Positions 1 through 8,189 of a stretch of DNA of 64,000 bases are shown here, in pieces; within the stretch, counting starts at the first letter, position 1; each line of letters starts with the position of its first letter. The notes under the pieces are model-generated. The model was not told where the DNA came from. It saw nothing but the letters and a program-made list of their open reading frames with translations, and searched no databases. The stretch comes from JAFMPW01 sp041743085 (GTDB lineage: Bacteria > Bacteroidota > Bacteroidia > Flavobacteriales > Flavobacteriaceae), in contig JBGTNL010000052.1 of assembly GCA_041743085.1 (NCBI GenBank), positions 32,985-96,984 of the forward strand. Reading direction: 5' to 3'. Made by a program: the position numbers and the translations under genes.

Positions 1-1368
1 CGAAGCATTCCAGTTTACATTGCCAAAACCGGAAAATTCATAACTGGTCTCCTTCTGCAATGTTAACGGATTTATACTATTGTTCGTTCCGGGATCAAGG
101 GTTCCCGGGCTTATCTGATATTGATTGGCCTGTACTCCGGCGTAATAATTTAACCCATCGCTGATCTCCTTTGAGAATTCCGAAACAAAGCTGAGGTATT
201 TGATGTTAGACCCGTAAGTGATCTCATTGGGGTTATCGGCCTCGGGGAAAATGGTTTTAGGCGTATAATCACTGGCAATCAACAAGGTCCTGAGATTTGC
301 ACCGTTACCGAAGGTATGGGTCCAGTTAAGAGTTCCGTTCAAAGTCTTAAAATCGTACTGATTGTTTTCCGCATTGATATCCTGTACCTTCGAGATCAGA
401 TCCAGTTGATAGAAGTCCTTGCTAAAGAATCCGGTAAAGGAGATCTGGTCATTTTGGGTAGGCAGATACAAAACTTTCAGCGTGGCGTCATAAAATTTGG
501 CTTTGGTGTCCTTAAGTCGTCCTGAAACGATCGGAAGTAAAAAATCCGTAAGCCCCGCCCTTCCACCGGCAGCGAGCATCAATTTGTCTTTGATAACAGG
601 TGTTTCTATAGCAAGCCTGCTCGAAACTATACCCAAACCTCCCGATAGTTTGAATTTTTCCACATATGGGTTTTTCACTTTCACATCCAGAACCGAAGTG
701 GTCCTTCCCCCGTATCGCGCAGGGATGTTGGCCCTGTACAGATCAACGGTAGACAATACATCTGGTGTAAACACAGAAAACAAACCAAATAAATGGGTAG
801 GGTTAAAGATCGGGGCATAATCCAGAAGAATTAAATTCTGATCCAGAGAACCCCCTCTGATAGAAAGTCCGTTACTGATCTCTCCGGCATTGTTCACCCC
901 TGCCAAGAGCGTCATTCCCCTTAGTACATCAAATTCCCCGATTGCGGCCGGTATTTTTCTGAGATCTTTGCTTGTTAACTGAAGTGCACCCATTTGAGGC
1001 GACTCTAAATTTTCGACAATTCTTTTAGCCCTTACGATTACCTCGGATAACTGTTCCTGTTCTTCCGTAAGTTCTATGCTAAGGATTACACTCTCGTTTA
1101 ATTGCAGTGTTTGTATGGCGTCCCTGTACCCTATAAAGCTGACATTGATTTGGTATGTACCTTCAGGAAGGCTAATGGAAAATCTTCCTGACGCACTGGT
1201 AACCCCGCCACAGGCACAGGGGGTAATGGCTACCTGGGCATTCTCCAGAGGCAATCCTGTTTCTTTATCAAGTACCTCAAATGACAGCCCGTACTCCTGA
1301 ACCTGTCCGTAGGAAAAGAACTCAAATACAAGAACAAAACTCAGTACAACTATTTTTGGCAGGGTCAT
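1..1368 (-). CDS. TonB-dependent receptor, partial (C-terminus beyond window)
   Basis: The minus-strand frame is open from an ATG at 1366-1368 to the window edge (456 codons, no stop), so the end of the barrel is missing. The N-terminus has a signal peptide (hydrophobic run, then SYGQ). A carboxypeptidase-regulatory-like beta domain follows at about residues 28-105, with the family motif SFIGY. A TonB plug is at about 130-235 (GLSIRGGSLDQN, then RYGGRTTSVLDV), and the barrel then begins. Such outer-membrane receptors import ligands using TonB-ExbBD energy. It starts 15 bp after the DUF4249 lipoprotein gene, a pairing common in Bacteroidota. The substrate is unknown. Confidence 0.9.
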   Translation of the reverse strand, partial: MTLPKIVVLSFVLVFEFFSYGQVQEYGLSFEVLDKETGLPLENAQVAITPCACGGVTSASGRFSISLPEGTYQINVSFIGYRDAIQTLQLNESVILSIELTEEQEQLSEVIVRAKRIVENLESPQMGALQLTSKDLRKIPAAIGEFDVLRGMTLLAGVNNAGEISNGLSIRGGSLDQNLILLDYAPIFNPTHLFGLFSVFTPDVLSTVDLYRANIPARYGGRTTSVLDVKVKNPYVEKFKLSGGLGIVSSRLAIETPVIKDKLMLAAGGRAGLTDFLLPIVSGRLKDTKAKFYDATLKVLYLPTQNDQISFTGFFSKDFYQLDLISKVQDINAENNQYDFKTLNGTLNWTHTFGNGANLRTLLIASDYTPKTIFPEADNPNEITYGSNIKYLSFVSEFSKEISDGLNYYAGVQANQYQISPGTLDPGTNNSINPLTLQKETSYEFSGFGNVNWNAS

Positions 1369-1383
1369 TCTGAATTCAAATTT

Positions 1384-2538
1384 TTATTGATCTATCCATT
1401 TATCGGGTCTTATGGCAGTTCTAAAACGGGTTTCGCTACAGGGAGCAGTTGTTGTTGGCGGGGGCGGGAGCGGGGAGTTAAGTGTGGGTTCCAAAATTAT
1501 AGGATCCTGGGTTTCCAAAGGCGGTTCGGCAATAAAGGTTCTGTCTATAAATAGCGATTCCACGGAGGTAGCAGCGGCGGTAAACCTTCCGAAGACAAAA
1601 TCCTCGCTATTTTCCGGATTGAACATATTACCCACCAGGGCAGCGGGGGGAGGCGCATTGAGACCACCATTATTATCTACTATATCTTTCAGAACCTTGT
1701 AATACTCGTATGCCGAAGGCGACAATGCGAACTGCTGTACCTCCACCACCATATCTTCCCTGGTATATAGCAATAATTCACCTACCGAAAACTTCGAAAT
1801 ACTTTTCCCGTCGGAAAAGCTATCCTCATAAATAGCCAGGCGCTCTGGAAACCGAATACGCCAGCATTCAGATTCGCAGGTATAATCGAAATAAGGTGCG
1901 CCCCTGGTTGCTAAGGGAAGCCTTTGGCATTCTCCTTCCCTGAAGACTGCTTCAAAGCACTTCTCACAAAAATCGAGGTTCTCATAGGTCCTGTAGCTCC
2001 AGTAATAATAATTTTGCTGGTTCGGAGGGTCATCAAAAGATACGAATACCTCATGTCCCGGAATGAATTTACCGCCGGACACTTCGCGAAAGGCAAGATC
2101 GGGGTCATATTCTACTTCCAAATTTGAAATTGCCACGGGCTGCAACACCAATTCCGGTCTGGATCGAAACCTTGTACCATCCATTAAGCTTATATCCAGT
2201 TCCCATGTCTCACCGGGAGCTACTGTAAAATCCGGAGGAGGCACATAGGCACCTGTCTGTTCCGTGAGGGTGACTTCCTCTTTAGTATTCGAATTTATGA
2301 ATGAAACCCTGGCCCCCTCTACAAAATTAACCACATAAACGCCAAATTCCACCGACGACGCACTGAGGATTACAAATGATGCACCCTCGGAAGTGGAGGC
2401 AAATCCCTCTACAAATACGAGTCCTTCCTGAAATTCAAATTCAGGTGTTATGGGATCTATGCATCCCAGATAAAAGAGTGAAAGTGTTAAGGCCGTTATA
2501 CTTTTAAAATGAAAATGAACTCCCGGTTTCTTTTTCAA
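1384..2538 (-). CDS. DUF4249 family lipoprotein, partner of the TonB receptor
   Basis: 384 residues. A signal peptide ends in the lipobox YLGC at about residue 26, followed by IDPITPEFEFQEGLVFVEG, the typical opening of DUF4249. Family features seen are repeated Cys residues in the middle (CEKCF, CESECWR) and the C-terminal stretch LKDIVDNNGGLNAPP with VGNMFNPENSEDFVFG. A proline-rich tail (PLPPPPTTT) precedes the last Cys. DUF4249 proteins are surface or periplasmic lipoproteins encoded beside TonB-dependent receptors; their exact function is unknown. The gene is upstream of the receptor with a 15 bp gap and is surely co-transcribed. A decayed paralogue lies just upstream at 2717-3099. Confidence 0.88.
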   Translation of the reverse strand: MKKKPGVHFHFKSITALTLSLFYLGCIDPITPEFEFQEGLVFVEGFASTSEGASFVILSASSVEFGVYVVNFVEGARVSFINSNTKEEVTLTEQTGAYVPPPDFTVAPGETWELDISLMDGTRFRSRPELVLQPVAISNLEVEYDPDLAFREVSGGKFIPGHEVFVSFDDPPNQQNYYYWSYRTYENLDFCEKCFEAVFREGECQRLPLATRGAPYFDYTCESECWRIRFPERLAIYEDSFSDGKSISKFSVGELLLYTREDMVVEVQQFALSPSAYEYYKVLKDIVDNNGGLNAPPPAALVGNMFNPENSEDFVFGRFTAAATSVESLFIDRTFIAEPPLETQDPIILEPTLNSPLPPPPTTTAPCSETRFRTAIRPDKWIDQ

Positions 2539-2716
2539 GCCTGTTTTTTTTTAAATATAAGAACTAAATCCGAATATTGAACGGGTTAATCAACATACGG
2601 GTGTACGCTTCAGGCCGTTGTGAAGTCCGGAAGCGGTTTTCGCGGCATGGCGTGGTAAATACCTGGATGGCAGGTGCTTCCATCCCTTCCGGTTGCGTTT
2701 TCAGCAAATCTTCCAA

Positions 2717-3099
2717 TTAATTTTCCTCAATAAATATGCACGCTGTAAATATGGGTCTTACGGGAGTCGATGCCGCTGTGAATCGCTCCAGAACGAATTC
2801 CTCCGAATCCGAGGAGTTAAACGGGTTACCTACCAGGACCGCAGGAAGCGGGGCATTAAAACCGGAATTATTATCTATGATATTTTATAAAGCTATTTGT
2901 ATTCATGCTAAATTCCTGTGCAGATTTTGTGACACTTGCATAGGAAACTCCAGGGGTGGTAGCTGCCGGTGTATCTATAAATAAGGCCCTCTTTAAATGC
3001 AATTTCGGGCGGTACAGGATCAGAACATTCTGAAAACACCGAGAGAAACAGGAAGGCAGTGAAAATATTCCGTAAAACCGGGTTTAATTTGAAAGTCAT
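2717..3099 (-). pseudogene. Decayed second copy of the DUF4249 gene
   Basis: The frame from ATG 3097-3099 gives a signal peptide and CSDPVPPEIAFKEGLIY, matching CIDPITPEFEFQEGLVF of the intact neighbour. The frame then shifts; the next frame reads IDTPAATTPGVSYASVTKSA, which continues the N-terminal domain. After a second shift near 2885 the reading is NIIDNNSGFNAPLPAVLVGN and then EEFVLERFTAAST, matching the neighbour's C-terminal IVDNNGGLNAPPPAALVGN and DFVFGRFTAAAT. The stop is at 2717-2719. About 220 middle residues are missing, so this is a paralogue with two frameshifts and an internal deletion. No intact receptor copy stands beside it. Confidence 0.78.
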
Positions 3100-3159
3100 C
3101 CCGAAAACCATTACCGTTAAATTTAGTAAGTTTTTGGAATGCAGCTACAGGATTACAAC

Positions 3160-3186
3160 AAAAAACCCTTTGGATTTCCAAAGGGC
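3160..3186 (-). terminator. Rho-independent terminator of the lipocalin-like gene
   Basis: Read on the minus strand, CCCTTTGG (3178-3185) pairs with CCAAAGGG (3166-3173) around a 4-base loop and is followed by a run of six T. It lies about 25 bp after the stop of the gene at 3209-3673. Confidence 0.8.
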
Positions 3187-3208
3187 TTAACGCTATTATT
3201 AATATTGC

Positions 3209-3673
3209 TTACTGCCTCTTAAAAATAAGGGTAACCTGGCCAAGATCATCATCCTGGACAACCGTGGTAAGCTGATCTTTTGTAATCGTTACGTCACCAC
3301 TCTGTGAACCATCCTCATCAGTGGTTGTAAGTGTACTGCCGTCCACTTCATAAGTTCCTGTAAGGGTAGTGGAACCATCGCATACAATTGTAAAATCATT
3401 TTCCCCTTGGGCCATAAATTCTATATTGGAAGAGGTGGAGCTGAAGGTGCCGGCCTCCGTAAACGCCACTACCGAGGTAAAGCAATCCAGTTCTTTTACC
3501 AGATCATTTGAGGATTCTCCATCTCCGTTTAAATCATATGATTGGGAGGTCTGAAAAGAGGTTATACTCCAGGCACCTACAATTGAAGCGCTTTCCGAAC
3601 CACCTTCGTCATCGGACGAACAGGAAAAGACAAGGAGTGCGGTAAGGCAAAGCATTGAAAATTTAAATTTCAT
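3209..3673 (-). CDS. Lipocalin-like lipoprotein
   Basis: 154 residues from the ATG at 3671-3673. I prefer this start to an upstream one 20 codons earlier because it begins a clean lipoprotein signal (MKFKFSMLCLTALLVFSC) with Cys at residue 18, followed by the acidic SSDDEGG. The mature part runs from IVGAWSITSF through ELDCFTSVVAFTEAGTF and TTLTGTYEVDGSTLT to a C-terminal LIFKRQ. This is the pattern of the lipocalin-like small lipoproteins common in Flavobacteriaceae, which fold as a beta barrel and have no known ligand. It is a single-gene unit with its own terminator at 3160-3186. Confidence 0.75.
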   Translation of the reverse strand: MKFKFSMLCLTALLVFSCSSDDEGGSESASIVGAWSITSFQTSQSYDLNGDGESSNDLVKELDCFTSVVAFTEAGTFSSTSSNIEFMAQGENDFTIVCDGSTTLTGTYEVDGSTLTTTDEDGSQSGDVTITKDQLTTVVQDDDLGQVTLIFKRQ

Positions 3674-3960
3674 AACTGGGATTTTAAGATTTGCAAGTAA
3701 AACGAAGAGATACCTGATATATTTTGTACCCAAGGTGTTTTATAACACAAATCGATAAGAATCATGAATCAAAAATACATTTTTCGGCTTTTGACCTAGA
3801 ATCTGCCGGCTCGTGCCACTTCCCGCTCCTCAAAGTCCTTGTGTTTAGAAACCTCCGGACTTCGTATTCCTGGCGCAAAGTCGGACTCTTCGCACAGCTT
3901 CAAATTTTCCTCACAATAAGAACGGAAAAATTCCGGACCGGCATCTTTATCTTTTATCCC

Positions 3961-6612
3961 TTAAAACACAAACCTGTAGGTGGCTTTTAATAAGAAAATA
4001 TTCATGGGCTTCTCTCCCCCGAAAACATTATCCCCCAGGCTCCTGAAGAGCCCTTCCTGGGGATCGCCGGCTTGCGAAATGTCCTGTGACCAGACCAGGA
4101 AAATTTCAGAACCCGGGATGTATTCCCAACGCAGGACCAGATTTGATCTGAATTGTATAAAAGAAAAATCCGGGTCCCCGAAACTAAAGTCCGTGGTACC
4201 ATCCATATCCCCATCTACAGAATAAGTATCGTTAAGCAACGAGATCTGATCCTCCGAATAGGAAGTAATCCTGTCCTCGAAAACCTTTGCCATGGGAGTG
4301 GTAACATGCTTAAAATCGGAATACCGCCCCCTGGAAATAAAGGGTTGCCCCCAATACTGAATGGTGAGGTTAGGATTAATGGTATAATTGAGTCTGAAGG
4401 ACATACTTAAGGTACGCTGGGCTATCTCGGCATTAAGATACCTCGTGTTTCCATTCACATCTATATTATCAACAAATTGCAGTTTGTCATTATTGATGCT
4501 GTAGGACGGAAACGCCGAGATACGAAGAGCATTTATGGGCTGGTAGGTTAATCCGGCCTCCACGAAATAAGTGGCATAGGAATTATCTGTTCCTTTACTC
4601 CCGTTATGGAACACGTTGAAGCGTAATTTTTTCCTGCTATCGGTTTCGATGCCGTTCCAAAAACTTATTTCAGGGGATACCCGCAATCTTGGCCCTCCCC
4701 TCAATGCAAAATTGGAGTACTGAACGGGCATATAATTAAACCCTGCATTGGAGAACCAGTTATTTTTCCAATTCTGCCAGCTATTGGTATTAAATTGCAG
4801 GCTGTTATGATTGCCCCCAAAATCCCATACGCTCCAATGGTTGTAATTGATCCCTACTTTCCTGAACGTACTATCGGGTTTTAAAGTCTGATAGCCTATC
4901 CATGTATAATGGCGGATGTCATCCGCCCTGCGTTGAAAACCAATATCATTTAATTCCAGTTCGGGAGAGCGCCAGGTGCCTCCGGTCTCAAATTTCCAAT
5001 GCCCGTTCCCGATCTTTCCGAGTTGCAGATTGCCTCCGGTACCGGTAAGTGACGTTTTATCCGGGTCCACATCAACATAATCCGCATCTACTCTCTGAAA
5101 CAGATGGCTAATAGCTTCCTGGGTCCCCTGAATAGCTTCTTCACTGCCCTTTACGTGGCTCCATATAATATTACCCCCAAGATACCAGTCGCGTTCATTC
5201 CACTGGTGCTTGAAATCGAATCCTCCGGAATAGGCCGATTTATGCAAGAAATCCAGGCCCTCAGTTAAAGCGTCCCTGTTGGTGGCGGTAACAATGCCGC
5301 CGATGTACGTGTTCCGGTCATTAAAATCCTTTTGTAACCTCCCGACAAAATAATTGGTTAAAGGTTCCACAACTTCCCTCCTGCGGTCCCCGTTATTGAC
5401 TATGGTGGCATATCGCCTGGCGGTAAGGCTTTCCAATACTCCTATGGACCAACCTTCTTTGGTTTTACCACTAAATTTTGCTGCGCCCAGTATGGGTGTG
5501 TTACTGGGTTGGTCTACAAATTCTCCCTCGGTGGTGTCGGGAAACCATTGAGGACTTCTGCCAATACGACGGGAATAGAACAAATTATCAGAACCAAAGG
5601 TGTTCCCGGCTTCTGAATTGGAAATTCTGAAATCGAAAATATTTTTATTCTCTACGAAAAAAGGGCGCTGCTCCTCAAAAAAGATCTGGAAACCATCCAG
5701 GGCAATAGCTGACGGGTCTGCCTCTACCTGGCCAAAATCAGGATTGATCGTCAAATCCATGGTCAGGTCGTTGGTGATTCCGATTTTGGCGTCCAATCCT
5801 CCGGTGATCTCGCTATCATTGCCATCCCTGAACGGGTTGCCTTCCTCGGCCTCAAAAGTTTCCAATTTGGCAACTGTATAAGGCTGGATCTCCAGTTGCT
5901 TTTGAGGCTGAAGATTTATTAATCCGTGTAGTTCCCCAAATTCGCTGACAAATCCGGGCGTGTCTGCCGGAAGACGCTGCCATACGGAGCGTTCCTCCTC
6001 CCTGAAGAACCGTCGCATCGCTTCAAGGCCCCAGATCTGTTCTTCGGATTTTCCAAATTTCAATTGGCTTAAAGGTATTTTCATCTCGGCCGTCCAACCT
6101 TCTTCATCCACATGTGTTTTTGTATACCAGATGGGGTTCCAACTTTCGTCCTCATTACTTCCATTGTTCGACTCCAGGAGATCGGCCTTTACTCCGGCAG
6201 CCGTCACAAGAAAACCGAAAGCTGTCCGCCGGTCGTGGTAACTGTCAATAAAAAAAGCTATCCAATCCCCTTCAAAACCATCCCTTCGGGAAAGTCGCCT
6301 AACAATTTTGTCCGGTTCTTTGTCATAACACCGAACTCCGATATAGAGCGACTTTTGGTCATAAACTATCTTAAAACGGGTCTGATAATTTGGTTCCGTA
6401 TTTTCATCGGGCCGCTGTTCTATAAAATCCCCTGCCCATTCTACAATGTTCCAGGAAGGATCGTCCAGAATGCCGTCGATGACAGGAGCAACTTCGGACC
6501 CCAGTGCTTTGGTAACGTAAATACGTTTGGGAATGACCTTGGTGGAGTCCTGGGCAAACGTCGTCAGATGCACAAATAAGATTGCATAGAACGCCGGAAG
6601 GTAGAATTTCAT
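3961..6612 (-). CDS. DUF5916 protein with N-terminal CBM9-like domain
   Basis: 883 residues from ATG 6610-6612, chosen because it opens a signal peptide (MKFYLPAFYAILFVHLTTFA-Q); the frame stays open 49 codons further upstream. A carbohydrate-binding family 9-like beta domain at about 40-230 begins with PVIDGILDDPSW. A long DUF5916 region follows, with the hallmark DLTINPDFGQVEADP and FFEEQRPFFVEN and an outer-membrane-barrel-like C-terminus ending in KATYRFVF. DUF5916 proteins are predicted outer-membrane proteins of unknown role, often near hydrolases. It stands alone, divergent from the rplM operon. Confidence 0.88.
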   Translation of the reverse strand: MKFYLPAFYAILFVHLTTFAQDSTKVIPKRIYVTKALGSEVAPVIDGILDDPSWNIVEWAGDFIEQRPDENTEPNYQTRFKIVYDQKSLYIGVRCYDKEPDKIVRRLSRRDGFEGDWIAFFIDSYHDRRTAFGFLVTAAGVKADLLESNNGSNEDESWNPIWYTKTHVDEEGWTAEMKIPLSQLKFGKSEEQIWGLEAMRRFFREEERSVWQRLPADTPGFVSEFGELHGLINLQPQKQLEIQPYTVAKLETFEAEEGNPFRDGNDSEITGGLDAKIGITNDLTMDLTINPDFGQVEADPSAIALDGFQIFFEEQRPFFVENKNIFDFRISNSEAGNTFGSDNLFYSRRIGRSPQWFPDTTEGEFVDQPSNTPILGAAKFSGKTKEGWSIGVLESLTARRYATIVNNGDRRREVVEPLTNYFVGRLQKDFNDRNTYIGGIVTATNRDALTEGLDFLHKSAYSGGFDFKHQWNERDWYLGGNIIWSHVKGSEEAIQGTQEAISHLFQRVDADYVDVDPDKTSLTGTGGNLQLGKIGNGHWKFETGGTWRSPELELNDIGFQRRADDIRHYTWIGYQTLKPDSTFRKVGINYNHWSVWDFGGNHNSLQFNTNSWQNWKNNWFSNAGFNYMPVQYSNFALRGGPRLRVSPEISFWNGIETDSRKKLRFNVFHNGSKGTDNSYATYFVEAGLTYQPINALRISAFPSYSINNDKLQFVDNIDVNGNTRYLNAEIAQRTLSMSFRLNYTINPNLTIQYWGQPFISRGRYSDFKHVTTPMAKVFEDRITSYSEDQISLLNDTYSVDGDMDGTTDFSFGDPDFSFIQFRSNLVLRWEYIPGSEIFLVWSQDISQAGDPQEGLFRSLGDNVFGGEKPMNIFLLKATYRFVF

Positions 6613-6759
6613 GTGGGCTGTCTCTTGATTGATGTGACTTAAAGACTGATAAATTCCGAAACTGTTACAGTTTAAACCTCCTTTTTTTGATTTTTTTAAC
6701 AAATAGCTCCGCTCCCAAACAGGCTGAGAAAAATTCAAAAAAATATGGTCAACAACCAT

Positions 6760-6789
6760 TTGTATTTCAACTTAATAATTGTACATTTG
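6760..6789 (+). promoter_or_regulatory. Bacteroidota-type promoter of rplM-rpsI
   Basis: TTG at 6760-6762 and TACATTTG at 6782-6789 are separated by 19 bp, an exact match to the Bacteroidota -33/-7 consensus TTG-N19-TAnnTTTG. It lies about 48 nt upstream of the rplM start. Confidence 0.78.
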
Positions 6790-6837
6790 CAGCCCGTTAA
6801 TCGGGATTAGACTGTTTAATCCATAAAAATAAACGTA
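6790..6837 (+). promoter_or_regulatory. Possible structured leader of rplM
   Basis: Between the -7 box and the rplM start, two hairpins share bases. One is CCCG (6793-6796) with CGGG (6802-6805); the other is GGATTA (6804-6809) with TAATCC (6817-6822). They cannot both form fully. Such switching is known in autoregulatory ribosomal protein leaders; assignment to an L13-type leader is inference. Confidence 0.4.
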
Positions 6838-7293
6838 GTGGATACATTAAGCTACAAAACCATTTCAGCCAATAAAAAAACCGTAGATAAGCAGTGGTTA
6901 TTGGTAAATGCGGAAGGAGAAACTTTGGGACGCCTTGCTTCCAAAGTGGCGAGATTACTGAGAGGTAAGCACAAGCCAAATTTTACACCACATGTTGACT
7001 GTGGGGATAATGTCATTATTATCAATGCGGAGAAGATACAACTTAGCGGCAACAAATGGGAAGATAAAACCTATATTCGCTATACCGGGTATCCGGGAGG
7101 CCAGAGGTCCAGAACGGCCCGGGAGCTGTTGGCTAAAAAGCCTGAAAGTATCGTGGAAAAGGCGGTAAAAGGAATGCTTCCGAAGAATAAACTGGGATCC
7201 GAACTTTTTCGTAACCTTAGGGTTTATATCGGAGCGGAACACGATCAGGAAGCACAAAAACCAACTGAGGTTAATTTAAACGATCTTAAATAA
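6838..7293 (+). CDS. rplM: 50S ribosomal protein L13
   Basis: 151 residues, starting at GTG 6838 (MDTLSYKTISANKKTVDKQW), the usual N-terminus of flavobacterial L13; no in-frame ATG gives this start. Conserved L13 segments are WLLVNAEGETLGRLAS, GDNVIIINAEKIQLSG, YTGYPGG and VKGMLPKNKLG. The protein is an early-assembling component of the large ribosomal subunit. The stop codon overlaps the rpsI start by one base (TAATG), so the two are translationally coupled. A consensus promoter lies at 6760-6789. Confidence 0.97.
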   Translation: MDTLSYKTISANKKTVDKQWLLVNAEGETLGRLASKVARLLRGKHKPNFTPHVDCGDNVIIINAEKIQLSGNKWEDKTYIRYTGYPGGQRSRTARELLAKKPESIVEKAVKGMLPKNKLGSELFRNLRVYIGAEHDQEAQKPTEVNLNDLK

Positions 7294-7679
7294 TGGACGT
7301 AATTCACAAAATAGGGAGAAGGAAAACCGCGGTTGCGCGCGTGTATGTTTCCCAGGGAAAAGGTAACATTACGGTTAATAAAAGAGACCTGAATGATTAT
7401 TTCCCTACGGCCACCTTACAATATAAAGTAAAGCAACCATTTTCGCTGACAAACAATGAGGATAATTTTGATGTGAAAGTAAACGTCTTTGGCGGTGGGA
7501 TCACAGGGCAGGCCGAAGCTGTTCGCCTTGCGCTTTCCAGGGCATTGTGCGAAATGGATGCAGAGCATCGCGTCGTACTTAAGCCTGAGGGATTACTTAC
7601 CAGGGACCCCAGAATGGTGGAACGCAAGAAATTCGGACAGAAAAAAGCACGTAAGAAATTCCAGTTCTCCAAGCGTTAA
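7293..7679 (+). CDS. rpsI: 30S ribosomal protein S9
   Basis: 128 residues. Typical S9 motifs are IGRRKTAVARV at the N-terminus, GGGITGQAEAVRLALSRAL in the middle and RDPRMVERKKFGQKKARKKFQFSKR-type basic tail, whose terminal KR reaches the ribosomal P site. Length is normal for the family. It overlaps the end of rplM by one base. No terminator is visible directly after it. The 510 bp before rpsB hold a dispersed repeat and probable leader sequence. Confidence 0.97.
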   Translation: MDVIHKIGRRKTAVARVYVSQGKGNITVNKRDLNDYFPTATLQYKVKQPFSLTNNEDNFDVKVNVFGGGITGQAEAVRLALSRALCEMDAEHRVVLKPEGLLTRDPRMVERKKFGQKKARKKFQFSKR

Positions 7680-7730
7680 TCCATATTTATACAGCTGTTG
7701 ACTTCTGTTCGGCATCTGGTAAATAATACG

Positions 7731-7849
7731 CATGAAAGCCCATAACCTACCTACGGCAGGCAGGTGGGCATTAATTGAAAAATGGTCAATACCAACCGAT
7801 ATATATAACACTAAATCAATAGGTTGGCGAAATTTTATTTAGATGAAAT
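7731..7849. repeat. Dispersed repeat family D, copy 1
   Basis: About 119 bp whose reverse complement recurs at 58601-58714 with only a handful of substitutions and one 4 bp indel. It contains the GC-rich core CTACGGCAGGCAGGTGGG near one end and ATTTTATTTAGATGAAA at the other. No coding capacity is seen. It sits 51 bp after rpsI, inside the ribosomal protein cluster. Confidence 0.75.
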
Positions 7850-8189
7850 TTTAAAAGCAATGCCGGAACCCTTGAACATTTGTTGCGGCATAAAACAGCG
7901 AAACCCCGACGCAGAGCATCGGGGAATTCTAACGATTAAAAGACCCTGAAATACATTCAGGGCGTGTAAACCAAAGTTCATTGAAAGCTTCCGCCCCCGA
8001 CGATAGTCACCCGGATGGCGGAGAAACTTTAAATCCTAAGGCATAAAACGGGCCGATTCTATCGAATAACCCTGAACAGGTTTTAGGTAAATTTAGTTTA
8101 GCATCTAAATGTTGGAGGCTTTATTCGCCGGCCGGCGGACGATACCACTTCAGCATTGCTAATTCAAAGGAACGTAAACTAATTATAAA
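7850..8189 (+). other. Intergenic region upstream of rpsB
   Basis: No gene is seen. At 7896-7935 the sequence (ACCCCGACGCAGAG, then CATCGGGGAATT) resembles the 3' end of repeat family C and forms a CCCCGA/TCGGGG hairpin. An inverted pair TCCGCC...GGCGGA at about 7990-8022 and the 12 bp palindrome CGCCGGCCGGCG near 8129 could be part of an rpsB leader. No full promoter consensus was found. Confidence 0.35.

Noticed and set aside
497..820. Plus-strand ORF of 107 codons
   Set aside because: It lies opposite the TonB receptor frame, which shows clear receptor motifs across the same bases.
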